A stretch of 64,000 bases of DNA, from assembly GCA_005281725.1 (NCBI GenBank), contig SSBO01000012.1:8283099-8347098 (forward strand), written 5' to 3'. The notes below the pieces were generated by a model that was given only the letters and a program-made list of their open reading frames with translations, did no database searches and was not told where the DNA came from. The position numbers and the translations under genes were made by a program. This document shows, in pieces, positions 39,127 through 51,301 of this stretch; the first letter of the stretch is position 1, and each line of letters starts with the position of its first letter. The DNA is from Wuchereria bancrofti (taxonomy: Eukaryota; Nematoda; Chromadorea; Rhabditida; Onchocercidae).

Positions 39127-42100
39127 CTACAAAAAAACTACAAATTAACTACAAAAAAAAGTTAAATAAAAATATTAGTTTCAAAAAAAAGAAAAATTAG
39201 CCAATACATAAGAAACTTAACGATTATCATCGATGATTCAGTATATCATTGCAGTATTTTCATTATTCATCGATCCTAAAGTATCCCATAACTACAGCAT
39301 TCCTATGAGCAATGTTATTACATGATAAAATGTGATAAGTTATTGATCGGTCATTTTCCCTTTCATAGATCGTAAAGACATCCGTTAAATTATTTATAAT
39401 TAACGCTAACTCTACACCCAAAAATTTTAATTTTAAAACTTTTAAATTTGTTAAATCGAAAGTTACTAACTGATTAGCTTTAAGGAAATATAATAAACAA
39501 GTAAATTAAGTTTATCGGTTTTTAGTTCATATAGAACTGGGTAAGAGGTAAAATATACTTTTCGAAACTAAATTTCATCCTTTAGATTTTTTCTGTTATG
39601 GATATTTGGCAAACCAGCACAGTGATATTTTCTTTACACTCAGAGTGAAATTTTTTCATTTTAAACAGCAGTTTTCTTTAAAAAATTTCTAAATTTTTTT
39701 AGGAAATAATAGAATTCTTGAAAAGTATATGTTTTCTATGAAATTTTCTGCTTCTTTCAACTAACTGAAAATTTCCGAAAATTCTAAACTATCCTTTCGG
39801 TATTGAAAAAAGATGAAAAGATTGATTGTTCAATTTTTTCTTAAAAACAAAGACATCAGAAAATCTCTTGCAGCATGCTGTCGAGTTATCAAGGCGATTT
39901 ATTATATTCATAATAAGAATTGAAATCGTGCGCGATTTATAAATTATTTATTTTTTTGAGTATTACTCGAAGTTAACTGCAACAAATGCCAAATGATCGA
40001 AGTACACTTCATTTAATGACATTTAGGCGTTATTTGTAAATTTATTTGCTCAATTGTTCGCTTTCTCTTAGATACATCTTTATAATATTTGCTTCATCAA
40101 ATAAACACAGCTTTTGATGCTTTATTATTTCGAAATAAGCAAGTTCGCCCTAAATTAATTCAAATTCATGGGAAAAAAAAGCATCAACTTTGAGTCTCCC
40201 ACCTATAAAAATAGGCTCTATCAGCCTATTTTTGTTACTCTATCAACCTATTTCTATCAGTCTTTCAGGGAATGAAAAATTTTCAAAAAATATTTGTTCA
40301 GGATATTATCTAAAATGAATTTGAAATAATTATCTAAAATAAATTGCTATAACCATCTTACTTGTTGAAAGTTGAACAAGCATGATAAGATACAATCAGT
40401 TGCCTGACTTTTCATTTTGTTCACACATGTATCACATGAGCAAATTCTTACATCACCACCATTTATTATTGTTGTTCAATTAAATTCAGATTTTTTCTGT
40501 ATGTTTGCCTTTAATTTTAATTGAAAACTTTTGAAATACGATCAAAAGAAATTGAGATTTCTCAGTACCACCAAATTTTCGGATACCATTTTGAATCATA
40601 TTCCATCATTGATAGTGTGTGTGTGTGTTTAACTTACCAATCACCAATAATTTTAATAATTAACTGATTTCATTTTTTCATTTTTTTTTCTTATTTTTTG
40701 CTTCGTCTGATCACCCATTTGAAATAATCTTTTGCTTCGTCCGACCACTTAAAATAATCATACTTTTTCACTATTAAGAAAACTGGTCCATGCAAAAGAA
40801 CTTATCAACTTTCTAAATTTCAAACAAACTTTCTGTTTAATTAACTGAACATGTAAAGAAATGTTTTCCTTTGTAACTATAATCTAAATTACTTAAATTA
40901 TAATTACCAAGCATAAAAATCAACTTAATCGAGTCATTTCTAAACAGCGTCTATTAGTTTATTACTTAAAGTGAATACTTCAATACTGTTATTGTAAATT
41001 CTCATTTCAAAATCAGTGCAAAGCCGTATTAATTTGTAAAATAATTCCGCTGAGATATACTGAATGCTTAAATGCTTATTGATTTCTTATACTGAATACG
41101 GTTAATTTGACCTCTTTCTGTTAATTTTTCAATCATTAACTGCCAAGTGATTTTTACATCGAGTTGTATGAGAATGTGTTTAAAGTAAGCTAATTGAAAT
41201 GACTTACCAAATCAAACGGAAATGATAATTGTAGGACAAAAAAGTTGGTGGAAAAAAAATGATAACAATGGTTAATCATAAACCAATACAATTGTTAGGA
41301 CAGATTACTTCTGTTACCTGGTTTGGAATTTAAATTAGGAGTAACTGATGGAAAAGTTCATAGGATGATCTATGTATGTATCATTTTCCACTTCTTCGAG
41401 CACATACATTATCATCAATGTTCAGTTAAAAAAAACAAAAAACAAAAAAAAGAAAAAGAAAAAACAGAAAAAATCAAAAATTTCAATTGTTAGATAATAA
41501 AAAGTAACACATCAAAAAAATAACATTCGTCTCTTTAACATCTCCACTTTTCCCCTGTTCTTTCCTTTTTAATCATTTTTTATTCTTTTGCTTTTAATCA
41601 TATATCATTTTAAAAAATTGAAGTATTTATGTCAATAATTATTGTCAATACTTTCTTTAATTGTATTACTCAAAAATTGAATTACTCATAAATGGTAATA
41701 GCAGTTAAGTAATTTAACAGAAGAGAATAATATTATGCTGTGGGTTTTTTGACGGTATTATTTGCGCAAAATTTATTAAATTTAAAGATGATAGATTGCA
41801 ATTGCATTATATTTTAAATAATTATGCTTCTCAACTTTTCTTTCCAACTGATTATCTATTATTTTGAAAATTTACAACAGATTAAAATATGAAAACCTCA
41901 TGTTTGCTAAATTTTCAAATTGTTTAAAAGAAAAAAAAGCATTAAAAATGGTATTCCTTTTATAATGCAATAAATTTCATTTGCAACTGACCAATTTGAA
42001 ACACACTCTTAAATATTAAATGATAACTTTTCCAAACGATTACAGATATGATAACAATGATATTATCACTAAGTCATTGCTGTTCATTTTATAAATGCAT

Positions 42101-42904
42101 TCATGGATTATGTTGATTTTCTTGATTAGCCAACTTATAATTTATCTACAAATTAAATTTGACAATTATCTTTCTTCATCTCTTCTGAACACATTACACA
42201 CTCTGTTTCTAGAAGGTTTTTTCTCCTTTTTTAATCGATGATAAATGCCCGGCGTTAATATGGAACTAAAGGAAATTAATAGAATACAAACGTATTTAGG
42301 AGAAAATTAATATTAAATTATAAAAATGTTATTCTTCCAAAAATTTGTCTGTTATACTACATTCAGGTTTTTCTCCTTGGGAAAAAAAAAGGAAATTGCT
42401 GAGAAAAATATTGCCAATAAGCTTTTCATTATGAATTTTTTAGCTTTTTTCCTTCCAATATTTAAAAATTTTTGAGACTAAATCATATTAATGTATTTTT
42501 CAATGAAAACTACGTTAGCAATTGTATAGAAACAATTATTTCAATAATTTTGTAGACGAAGTAAATAATTGAACATCTCTGTAAATAATGCTTAAAAAAC
42601 GAGAAAAAAAGAAGTTACTAACGAATGGTGATTTATTTTTGTAGTCATTTGGTAAACTGTAGAATTTCATTAGAAAAATTTTACTATGTAGAAAAAAAAT
42701 TAATTAATAGGTTTAGAAAACGAATGGGTCGGATCAGTTCATACCATACTTATTCGTCATTTTCTCATTACACATTTTCTCATTCAATAAAAAGAACTTC
42801 ACCACATTTTTTAAATTAAATTACTCAAAAATTTTATTAAAATTCGAGAGATAAATTAAAATTTTATGAAAGATTATGTTCAGACAATATGAGACAAGTG
42901 AAAT

Positions 42905-44221
42905 TTAAGGAGCACTGAGGATACATTGTATTGTGTTAATAACCAATGGAGGCTCGCCAGTTTCCCACTGTTTTAGTTTGTTACAAACTAATGGTATTGA
43001 TACGGTTGCTGGTTGAATATTTATAAAATTCACTTGATTCACCGTTATACCAGCCATCAGTTGCAACGCTGGTGCTACTGTTGGTTGTCTACAATTGAAA
43101 TTCCAATTGGAGCATTTTAAATAGTAATTTAAGTCTCAAAACAAATTTTTATTCAGTTGCTTAGTATGAATTCTTATTTAAATATTCAGTCTTAATCTTA
43201 ATTTTATTTTTCAACTCATTTCTATTATCTTAAATTCATTTCTAATTAGAGTATTAAAAAACAAAATAATTTTGCTTTATCAATTCATTACATATATTTA
43301 GTGAATTCCTGTATTTTAGAAATAGAAATAACTTAAAAATTTCTTACGAGCAAGTTGCAATGGCTAATGCACGACAGGTATTGCTGCTGTAGATGAATGA
43401 CATTATGCCATTCGATAGATTTGTGTTATTTGTTGGTGACACCAACAATGGTTGACAGCAAACTGAAAAGATTAGAACTATATGAAAATAGTTAGTTTTA
43501 TATTGTAACTATCAAAATTATCAGAGTAGTCTGAAATGATTAGTCCACCATACCGTCTAATACCAATCTGTCGATTTTTGAAAGAGATTTCTGGTATCAA
43601 GTTTTTTTTTGCCAAGCTTGTATTTGATTCATTTGCTAACAACTGACCAAACATGACTTTAAAAAAAAGAAAAAGAAAACATGCCAGGAGGAGATGGAGT
43701 TGGAGGTTGAAGTGGAGTTGGAGTTACAACTGGTGGAGTAGCTGCGCAAGCGTAAGCAACTGGTAATTGTATGGCTGCCAAAAGATTGATCACACATACC
43801 GTTAACGGAAAGTTATTCAGCTTAAATGGAAATAGAATGATGTGAATTTTTATTATTTTAAATTATTTGGAATCAATTATAATTTTTATAATATTATATT
43901 GATATGAAACATGAAAGTTTAAGCTCAAAAGGTTAGATTATTTAATCCTTTCAAATGTTGGGTATTATTTTCCAGTGCATATTAATTATTAACCAATGAA
44001 AGCTTAATGTATCAAAGAATAAAAAGTAGATTGATGTTACTCTTTTCAATCTCATCGTTCAGATCAACTAGAAATGTCCTGAAATTGAAACAAATATCAG
44101 TAAGGGAAAATCATTATCAGACTATTTGCTTTCTAGGCACAATGACTGATTTATATGGTCTCTTAATGAGAACATTTACTGCAACCATTAAACAAAATAA
44201 GATACAATGAGCGAAAATCAT
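42905..44221 (-). CDS. Secreted C6-domain-like protein
   Basis: Nematode secreted protein resembling the C6-domain family. Exons 43462-43348 and 43088-42905 are firm and join in phase 2. They hold six cysteines: CC near the start, then CRALAI, CSQP, CNK, CIL, ending at TAA 42905-42907. Exon 43820-43685 encodes a hydrophobic stretch ending VAYA, then CAATPPVVTPTPLQPPTPSP, the Cys and Pro-Thr hinge typical of this group. It fits the next exon only with a GC donor at 43684 (G then GCATGT). A possible first exon, 44221-44180, starts MIFAHCILFCLMVA and joins in phase 0 to an acceptor TTTAAG. The 5' half is therefore tentative. Function unknown; the hydrophobic N terminus predicts secretion. Confidence 0.55.
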
Positions 44222-44938
44222 CGTTGTGTGTGACATTTTAGTTGATACATTGGTTTCGCAATATTATGTAATATATGGCTATTTTACAACCGTTAAAATT
44301 GCTAATTTTCTCTAATACAATAAATTATTATTAATGGAATTAGCAGTTATAGAAAATATGAACAAGCTATGCCTAATTTTTAAAATTGACGGAAAGTGTC
44401 AAATTTCTAATGAAAGATTAAGTTTGTTAATTTGGTATGATCATGAAAGCTCATTCTTTAAGTCATGCAATTCAAGATAAAAACAAATGAAACGATATTA
44501 TGATGAGAATCAAATAATGAAAAAAATTGACAAATTGAAATTATTGAAACCAGAAGTTATGACCAAAAAATATCTTTCTCATTCTCACTTGAAATCAAAA
44601 AAAAAAAAATTACAATTTGCGCTAGACTGAATTCTTTGGAAATTATTTTATTGGTTATTACCAATCATTTAAGCGATCAGAATTATTTGATTTGATTTGA
44701 CACTGTTATTGTTATTCACTAAATTGCATTCTGATGCATAAACATAAAAAGGATGATTTAAAAATCTGTTTTTATAAAAGCTTTTTCTAGATATTTCCTA
44801 ATTCAGACAGAACGATGGAACAAGATTTTTCGGTAGATTTAATACGGAACATTTCCTTCTTTGAACATGCTTACAGTATGGTGTTTTTTTTTGAAAAAAG
44901 TTAAGCTATAATCAACTGCTAAACCATTTCAATCCAAT
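44222..44938. other. Intergenic
   Basis: No coding signal found on either strand, including no further exons of the orphan membrane-protein exon to the right. Confidence 0.4.
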
Positions 44939-45091
44939 CTATTTGTTGCTAATTGTATGTTCTAAGAACGATTTCAAATTTAAAAAAGAAGTGAGTGTGA
45001 GAATTAAAGAAGTAATTACAAAGATGAATGAGTGGTAGAAAATGGAAGAATTTAATTTGCAAAAGATATAAGTAATGATAAAAGAACTTAC

Positions 45092-45226
45092 TGGTAAATT
45101 AAGATTAGGTGATATAATGAAAAGCATAATAAAGTTATCCATAAATAATAGATAATATGAGCAGGTACCTAGAAAGAGAATTGAACGCATCCGATTACCA
45201 AATACTAATTTTTGGGCATCACCCAA
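45092..45226 (-). CDS. Orphan first exon of a membrane protein, MFS-like
   Basis: Starts MGDAQKLVFGNRMRSILFLG and continues through one hydrophobic segment to LNLP, then a strong GTAAGT donor at 45091. The FGNRMR plus hydrophobic helix pattern resembles the N terminus of nematode SLC17-like major facilitator proteins. No later exon is visible before the next gene on this strand, so it is either a fragment or the start of a gene with a very long intron. Confidence 0.35.
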
Positions 45227-47232
45227 AAGTGATTTGAGGTCAGCATATTATGGGAGGTAGGAGATGACGTTTCATCCTCATAGATATTTCGTATCGTTAT
45301 TATGGGATTTATATAAGATTTTCAGGCAAATAAAAATGACATATCTATGCCCTTGAATTATGTCATCACTATTTATGTACGATAAACATTCACAATATAT
45401 CAACAAGGTTTACCATTTCTTTCATCATCTCTTGGCCTTTATCCTTTTTTCAATCTGCTTATCCTTCTTAACATTTCATAGCCTTATCCTTCTTTATGTT
45501 TCCGTCCCTTATCATTCTTGTAACCATTCTACTCACATTTCATCTTTAACCCATTTTTTTTCTACGTCAAATATTTCATTCATTCCATCATTTTTATTTC
45601 CTCATTTAATATCTCACAAAAAAAGGGCAATATAGATTGCTGTATTCCTTTCTTTTTTTTTCTTCATCTTCCGGAACCAGTCCTTATCGAACGTCCTCAA
45701 TACACAGTACCAATAATTATTCCATCTGTTCGTTTATGTAGATTATCGTGATTGTCTAGCTTTTAATAAAAAGAAAAAAAAAAAAAAACAAGGTATAATT
45801 GGGATGCAATCAGTTGATACTACAGTATGATAATCTTCACCTACTGTTGCAATTATTCGATAATGTAAATGCAATCTATGGTTCCATCCATCAAAATGTC
45901 ATTTAAAATTTTTGTTTTTTATGCCTTTCTTTTTTGGCCTAAGACCTACCAAAAAATTTAAAACAATGTAAGATTGAGAAAAGTTGAATTATATTGAAGC
46001 ACAGAAAGATATATACTTTGGAGCTTGAAACGAAATTAAAAAATACTGCAACATGATAGATGGCTTGATTCAAACGATTTTTATTTAAATTCTGGGAAGA
46101 AGGTCCGAAAATTATATGACTAAAAGGATAACCGAAAGTATGAACTTTATTTCTTAATAATATGTTCTAAAATGCTTGATTAATTATTCCCAAAAACACA
46201 AAAAAGAGAATATTTCTATTTAATTATTTTCAGGGTAAAAGCAAGCAGTAAAATGGTGATTTGATTTTGCAATTGATACTGACGAAAAGGATTTTTCCGT
46301 TATACCGCACCGTTAATTTGATCCATGATCACTGTAAAATGTTTTCCTATATGTACAAAAAAAAATTTAGAAATTGGTATAACCGTGTAGAGAGTGAAAG
46401 AAAATGACACTACTATTCCGGACCTGATAAAATTTATTTTTGCTTCAAATAAAAGTATCATTTAACTATATAAAATTCGACCATTTCTTATTACTAATAT
46501 GAAAAGTGCTTTTAAAGTTGAATTTTAAAAGTTTCAACAATATTTAAAATTGACCATGTAAATTCAAAACTTTTTTAAAAATTAGAATGGAATTTTTTTC
46601 AAATAAGTTTTTACTCCAATTTTGACATGTTTTAATAAATTTAATTGTCAACTATTCAGAAATTCATTAAATTATAGAAAAAAATCTCTGGAATATAGTT
46701 TATTGCACATCCACTCTTTCTTGAATAATATTCAATTCTTTTATTAAGTTGATGTGATAACCTCGATCCAGATAAGAATATCTAAACAAATTTAATGAAA
46801 TCTTGTCAGTAATATTCAGTCAATTCTAGCGAATCTTGGTATTATGATCATTTTTTCTTTTTTTTTTGAAGATAATAAATAGCAATAGTTTTTATTTAGA
46901 ATCTCAATTATCTTTTTGGCTACATTATTTTCAAAAACACTTTCTCCTAAATTTGTTTTAAAATCTTCAGCATATTGCAAGTGATAAATTTGAATTTTTT
47001 AATAATGATTGTGTGTAATGTGAATTGGTTTGATTTGAAGAATGTACGACTAGATTGTTGTGTTAACTTTATTTTCTTATCACTGATGTGAAATAGAAGA
47101 AGCGTACAGAAACATCAATTTCATTTGAATCATACAATACTATGTAACATAGGGATGAGGAAATATTGCTGATGAAATAGTATGTGGAACTCAGAAAGAT
47201 GATGTTTAGAAAATAAAAATAAAAATTTTTAG
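45227..47232. other. Intergenic
   Basis: About 2 kb, AT-rich, with poly-A runs (for example 45772-45788). No gene recognised. The + frame at 45360-45635 is hydrophobic, low-complexity and unsupported. Confidence 0.4.
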
Positions 47233-47484
47233 AAAACTTTTGATTCATCTATCGCTGTTTACTCATCTAAAAATGATGCCAGTGTTGAACAAATCTTTGA
47301 CAGTGGAGATGGAACAGTAATTGTTATCAACACAACTGAAAAGTCCAAAAAAGGAAACAGGTCAACAAAGGGTAATTGTGAGTACAAATTTGATTCAAAT
47401 TCTGAATTACTAGTTTTTCTGAAAACTGATGATATCAATGTATGCTTTAGAACATCTGATGAAAACATCAGAAGATTATGTTAA
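47233..47484 (+). CDS. Orphan terminal exon, hypothetical
   Basis: After the acceptor TTTTTAG, 83 codons are open to TAA with no ATG. The sequence is Ser/Asp/Lys-rich with three cysteines (NCEYKFDSNSELLVFLKTDD, then CFRTSDENIRRLC). Codon use fits coding and the opposite strand looks like a shadow. No upstream exon was found. Its 3' end carries a 30-base block repeated exactly 100 bases downstream. Family not recognised. Confidence 0.4.
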   Translation, partial: KTFDSSIAVYSSKNDASVEQIFDSGDGTVIVINTTEKSKKGNRSTKGNCEYKFDSNSELLVFLKTDDINVCFRTSDENIRRLC

Positions 47485-47565
47485 TTCGGAAAAAAATTAT
47501 TGTTGTACTATGTTAATTCGATTTATTAATTTTACCAATGTATGCTTTAGGACATCTGATGAAAA
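47436..47565. repeat. 100-bp-spaced direct repeat
   Basis: Copies 47436-47465 and 47536-47565 differ at one base (29/30). The short string ATGTTAATTCG also appears twice between them. It looks like a tandem duplication with partial decay, reaching the end of the orphan exon. Confidence 0.8.
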
Positions 47566-48217
47566 TTTTTGAAACAAATGCTAAATGAACCAAAAGTCAT
47601 TATTAGAAGAATAATTACTATTATCGTATCCGAAAATTTGTTGCAGTCCAAATATTCCAAGGAAATCGAGAGATGCAAAATTTCTAGATCACCATTAAAG
47701 TGCAATATATCATTTAATTTTAAGAATACATTATACATAAACTAGATTAATTCAACTAACAGTTTTTTGTTAAAACATTTCTAGAAGAAATTTGTTGAAT
47801 CAAAAATCACGTGAAATGAAAAATGCAACCTCTCGTAATTTTCAGTTTTTATGCACCGTGCCATAAGTATTTCAAAGCCTATAATCTATGTCACCCATGT
47901 AATACGAACTCATTGGAATCGTGACACAAAACTGCTAATTTATACTTGACAAAAATACAATAATATAAACAGTAAAAAATTTAATGTTGAAGTAGCTAAT
48001 GTATTCAGCTTGTATTTGACACAAATGATAAGAAAAAAAAACACAAAGCTCGGAAGAATTCCTGAATCCAAATACACGAACATTATAAATTATTCAAGGA
48101 ATAAATAAGAAGGGATGTTCCTATTAGATATCAAGTTATTTTGAAGACCAAATTCAATTATTAAGTTGAATTACGTTAATTTAGTTGCATTTAAATTAAA
48201 AAAGAAAAAAACATTAA
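47566..48217. other. Intergenic
   Basis: No coding signal that I could support. Confidence 0.4.
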
Positions 48218-50734
48218 TTAAGAAAAGCCACTGATAATGCGAACAACGGGATCAGTATTGGATAGTGTTAACACCAATCGTTGACAACTTGATGGAAAAT
48301 GATCGAGGGAATCAGAAAGGATGTGCCAGTCGTAAATATCTGATGCATGCCAAGTAACATACTGTGAGATTAGAGCAAGCGCTGAATCAGCTTCCTTTCT
48401 CTCGCAGCTTCCTTTCACTATCACTGCAGATTTTATACAGAAAAAAAACTAAAATTCTGAATCAACAAAATATAAATTTTAAAAGCTGTTGTGAGATATA
48501 TGACTAATTGATGCAGTAAGTTTGGTGCAGATCGCCTGTCTTTTAGGGGCTTATCACGTGATAGTATTTCTTCAACTTACCTGAAGCTTTCAGAAATAGG
48601 TTTTATCTAGAAAACTACTTAAATTTGTCCCAAAAAAGATGTCTGAATAAGATTTTATTTCGGTATATGTGAGAGATAATGCGATATTTTTTTTTCTTAC
48701 ATTCTTCGCACTGCAAGTAACATGACTGGAAAGAACAGAGTAGACCAAGTTCCCGTTCATACTTGCTTGTTTCCTTTTTAGTGAACACCTGAAAAAGATT
48801 CTTTTCGTGGGACTTTCTGAGCGAATTTTCCTTATTCTACTAAATAGAAGAAAAGGATATGAAAACTATTTTTTTTCAAATCTTCAGAAATACGTCCACG
48901 AATTTAAGTAAAAATTAGCAAACTGGATTTGAAGCTATCTAATACTTAATACTCGGGATGGATCATCTTTTGTCAGGAGGTCACTCTCTGTCATTTTAAG
49001 AATACTATAAGTAAACGACCACTGAAGAATTTTGTTAAGAATGCTTGCCTTTCCAAGAAATGCTCGCTCTCTGTTTTCGATATTCTTTAATGCTTCCAAG
49101 TGACACGTCTGATCACATTTCAGAAATGTTAGAGGCTCCGTCTTTTCCAGGCAGCTTCGCGCTTCCAGAAAATGATGCTTCTTGAAACGGCACAGGAAAT
49201 TGGACGGTGAAAACACTCGAACTGCTGTCTGAAATTTTTCGTAAACGCAACTTTCAAGCACTTCAAAATTGAAACGAAAATTAGGGCATTCCTGCTAAAA
49301 ATATCGCCATATAGTTATGGATTTTACAGAATTTGCATGCGATCAGAATGAGATATAATTTAACTGAGAGAAATTAAAGGCAAAGGAGGGGTGAAAGAGA
49401 AAGCAAATAGCTTCTGACTGAAATCTAAGTTATAATGAAAAATTTACTCTACTTCCTCTTTCTCTATCTCCCCATATTGAAATAGTCCACTCATCTAATC
49501 ATACTAAACCAAAATATTCTTAATATTCTTAGTATAACGAATTCGATAAGCGATATTTCCTGCCCTCTTTTCTTTTTTGACAATGCACGATGTTATTAAG
49601 AAAATGGTTTTCATAAAATAGGAATAATTTAAGAATCTATTATCTTCGATCTGGGACCAGATAGTACATCTATAGAGACACTGTTAGCGATATTTATCAT
49701 TTGCTAATGGATTTGCAAAAGTGTCACACAGTTACAGTAATGTAAGGCGAGGTCACATTGATCAGTTCATTTCGAATGGAATGATGAACAAAGATATGTA
49801 TCAGGACAGTTCGCCAGTTCGTGTGATGACGGTGTAATAACCAAGTGCAGCATCTGGTTAATATTCTACTGATGTGGAAATGGAATTACTAATTTTCACT
49901 ATTCATATGAAGTAAATGGGTCAGGATGGAAGATAACGGAAGGAGCTAGTGTGTATTACAATTCATTGGTCATTTTCCCATTTACATTTACAGAGAATAA
50001 AATCTGCCACAAATCAGTAAAAACCACAATTCTGCTCTTTTGAAACAAACGATTTCATATAAAAAGTAGAAACTGGCCTGATCGTTACATTCATTAATGT
50101 AGCACTGAGTGCGCTGTTCCGATATATTGCAGTAAGTAACGAATCCAGCATGATCCAATACTGCAGGATGCAAAGGAAAGTCATAAAAATCAGTGGTACT
50201 TAAATTGAACTCATGTTCAAAAACACTCTTCCACTCATCATTGCAGTCCTGCAAATTGAATAATCATAAGTTATACCACATCAACGAGACTGTAATTTAA
50301 GAATATTATAATCTGACAAATTAATGCTATCCAATATTTTACAACCATACAATATGATGGAATTCTTGACATCCTGTATCTCATAATATGAATGATCTTC
50401 AGTTAATAGATTTGAATTCAGGTACATGGGGTCAATTAAAAAAACCCTAACATGATGGTGCAAGTATAACTTTTCCGCCTGTTATCATTTAACTATACTT
50501 TCTATTGATATCTTATTTCCTATCAATCAACCGAAATACTCTCAAAGCTACCTGGAAACACGTAGCATCAGTGGAATTCACTTCGGAAACATACATAAAG
50601 TCGCGCTTCCATCGGAACTGATTACTAAGCCTGAACTGCCCAATGATAACCGTAATGATAAGAAAGAAGCGGCTGAGTGGCAATGTACATATTGGTGAAC
50701 TAATAATGATCATCATCAGCGTAACATTCACCAT
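48218..50734 (-). CDS. Secreted cysteine-rich protein, complete
   Basis: Five exons: 50734-50552, 50248-50078, 49291-48953, 48788-48701, 48423-48218, giving about 328 residues. The first 32 residues are hydrophobic and likely a signal peptide. The mature part has some 15 cysteines spread as [61 protein letters not shown] and SCQR. This spacing recalls nematode CPG4-like secreted families, but I cannot assign it. Intron 2 appears to use a GC donor (CAG then GCCAGT at 50077). Intron 1 holds a 62-codon open frame (about 50485-50290, with an acceptor) that has no in-phase donor and is probably not used. The start lies 567 bases downstream of the NDUFA12 stop on the same strand. Confidence 0.65.
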
Positions 50735-51019
50735 CCAACGGACTGCTCTCCTCCCTAGCGATGTAGGTCAATCCCCCAAATGACGCCCTTCATGCGCTTC
50801 AAACCCAATTCTTGTCATTCATATTCATTAAAATGTGTCTATCCACTTCTATCTTATCCTTCATTCGTTCAAAAATATTGTGCAACTTCTCGTGCAATAT
50901 AAAGATCAACGGACCACAAAAATTTTCATGCATATAATTAGTTGGGAAAGGTTTTTGATAACACGCGGTCAAAGATATTTCCAAAAGCACCAAGCAAGCC
51001 AAGGAGAAATCATCAGACG

Positions 51020-51166
51020 ATGTCGGTTGAAAGACTATTTGTCCACCAGCAGTATCCAACTACTGGTGGATTGAACGAACCATACACTTCGTTCGACAAC
51101 TCAGGGCAGCCGTATGACCATGAAAAATGTGCCATAGAAAAACCTAGCGTGTTCCAAAAAAAGTGA
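51020..51166 (+). CDS. Possible small ORF opposite the NDUFA12 3' flank
   Basis: A 48-codon plus-strand frame, MSVERLFVHQQYPTTGGLNE and so on to TGA, three bases after an ATCATCAG acceptor-like site. The upstream frame stays open to 50942. It looks protein-like but has no family or partner exon, and lies between two minus-strand genes. Weak. Confidence 0.2.
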   Translation: MSVERLFVHQQYPTTGGLNEPYTSFDNSGQPYDHEKCAIEKPSVFQKK

Positions 51167-51301
51167 CTTTTAATCCCGACCATCACAACATTCGGAAACT
51201 CAAAATAATCTTTATCGATAATTAAATATTGCTATCTACATGTCAGAACACCAGATATTCTATATTAGTAAGAACATAGGGGAATAGATATTTCGAATCA
51301 A

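Larger units (their letters stand above)
34985..42904. other. AT-rich gene desert
   Basis: Almost 8 kb without a supported gene. A possible 5' noncoding exon of bcc-1 is at 35340-35401 and an exon-like relic at 38107-38640 (listed separately). A more GC-rich patch with CGCG motifs lies near 36070-36090. Homopolymer and A-rich runs occur at 39101-39126 and 41420-41480, and a (TG)n run at 40616-40629. Confidence 0.5.

Noticed and set aside
45360..45635. 91-codon hydrophobic plus-strand frame
   Set aside because: Composition is a Phe/Ser/His low-complexity translation of a T/C-rich tract, with no splice context.
50281..50485. Coding-looking open segment in intron 1 of the cysteine-rich gene
   Set aside because: It has an acceptor but no donor that keeps phase with the next exon; skipping it gives CFQ-DCNDEW, which suits the cysteine pattern.
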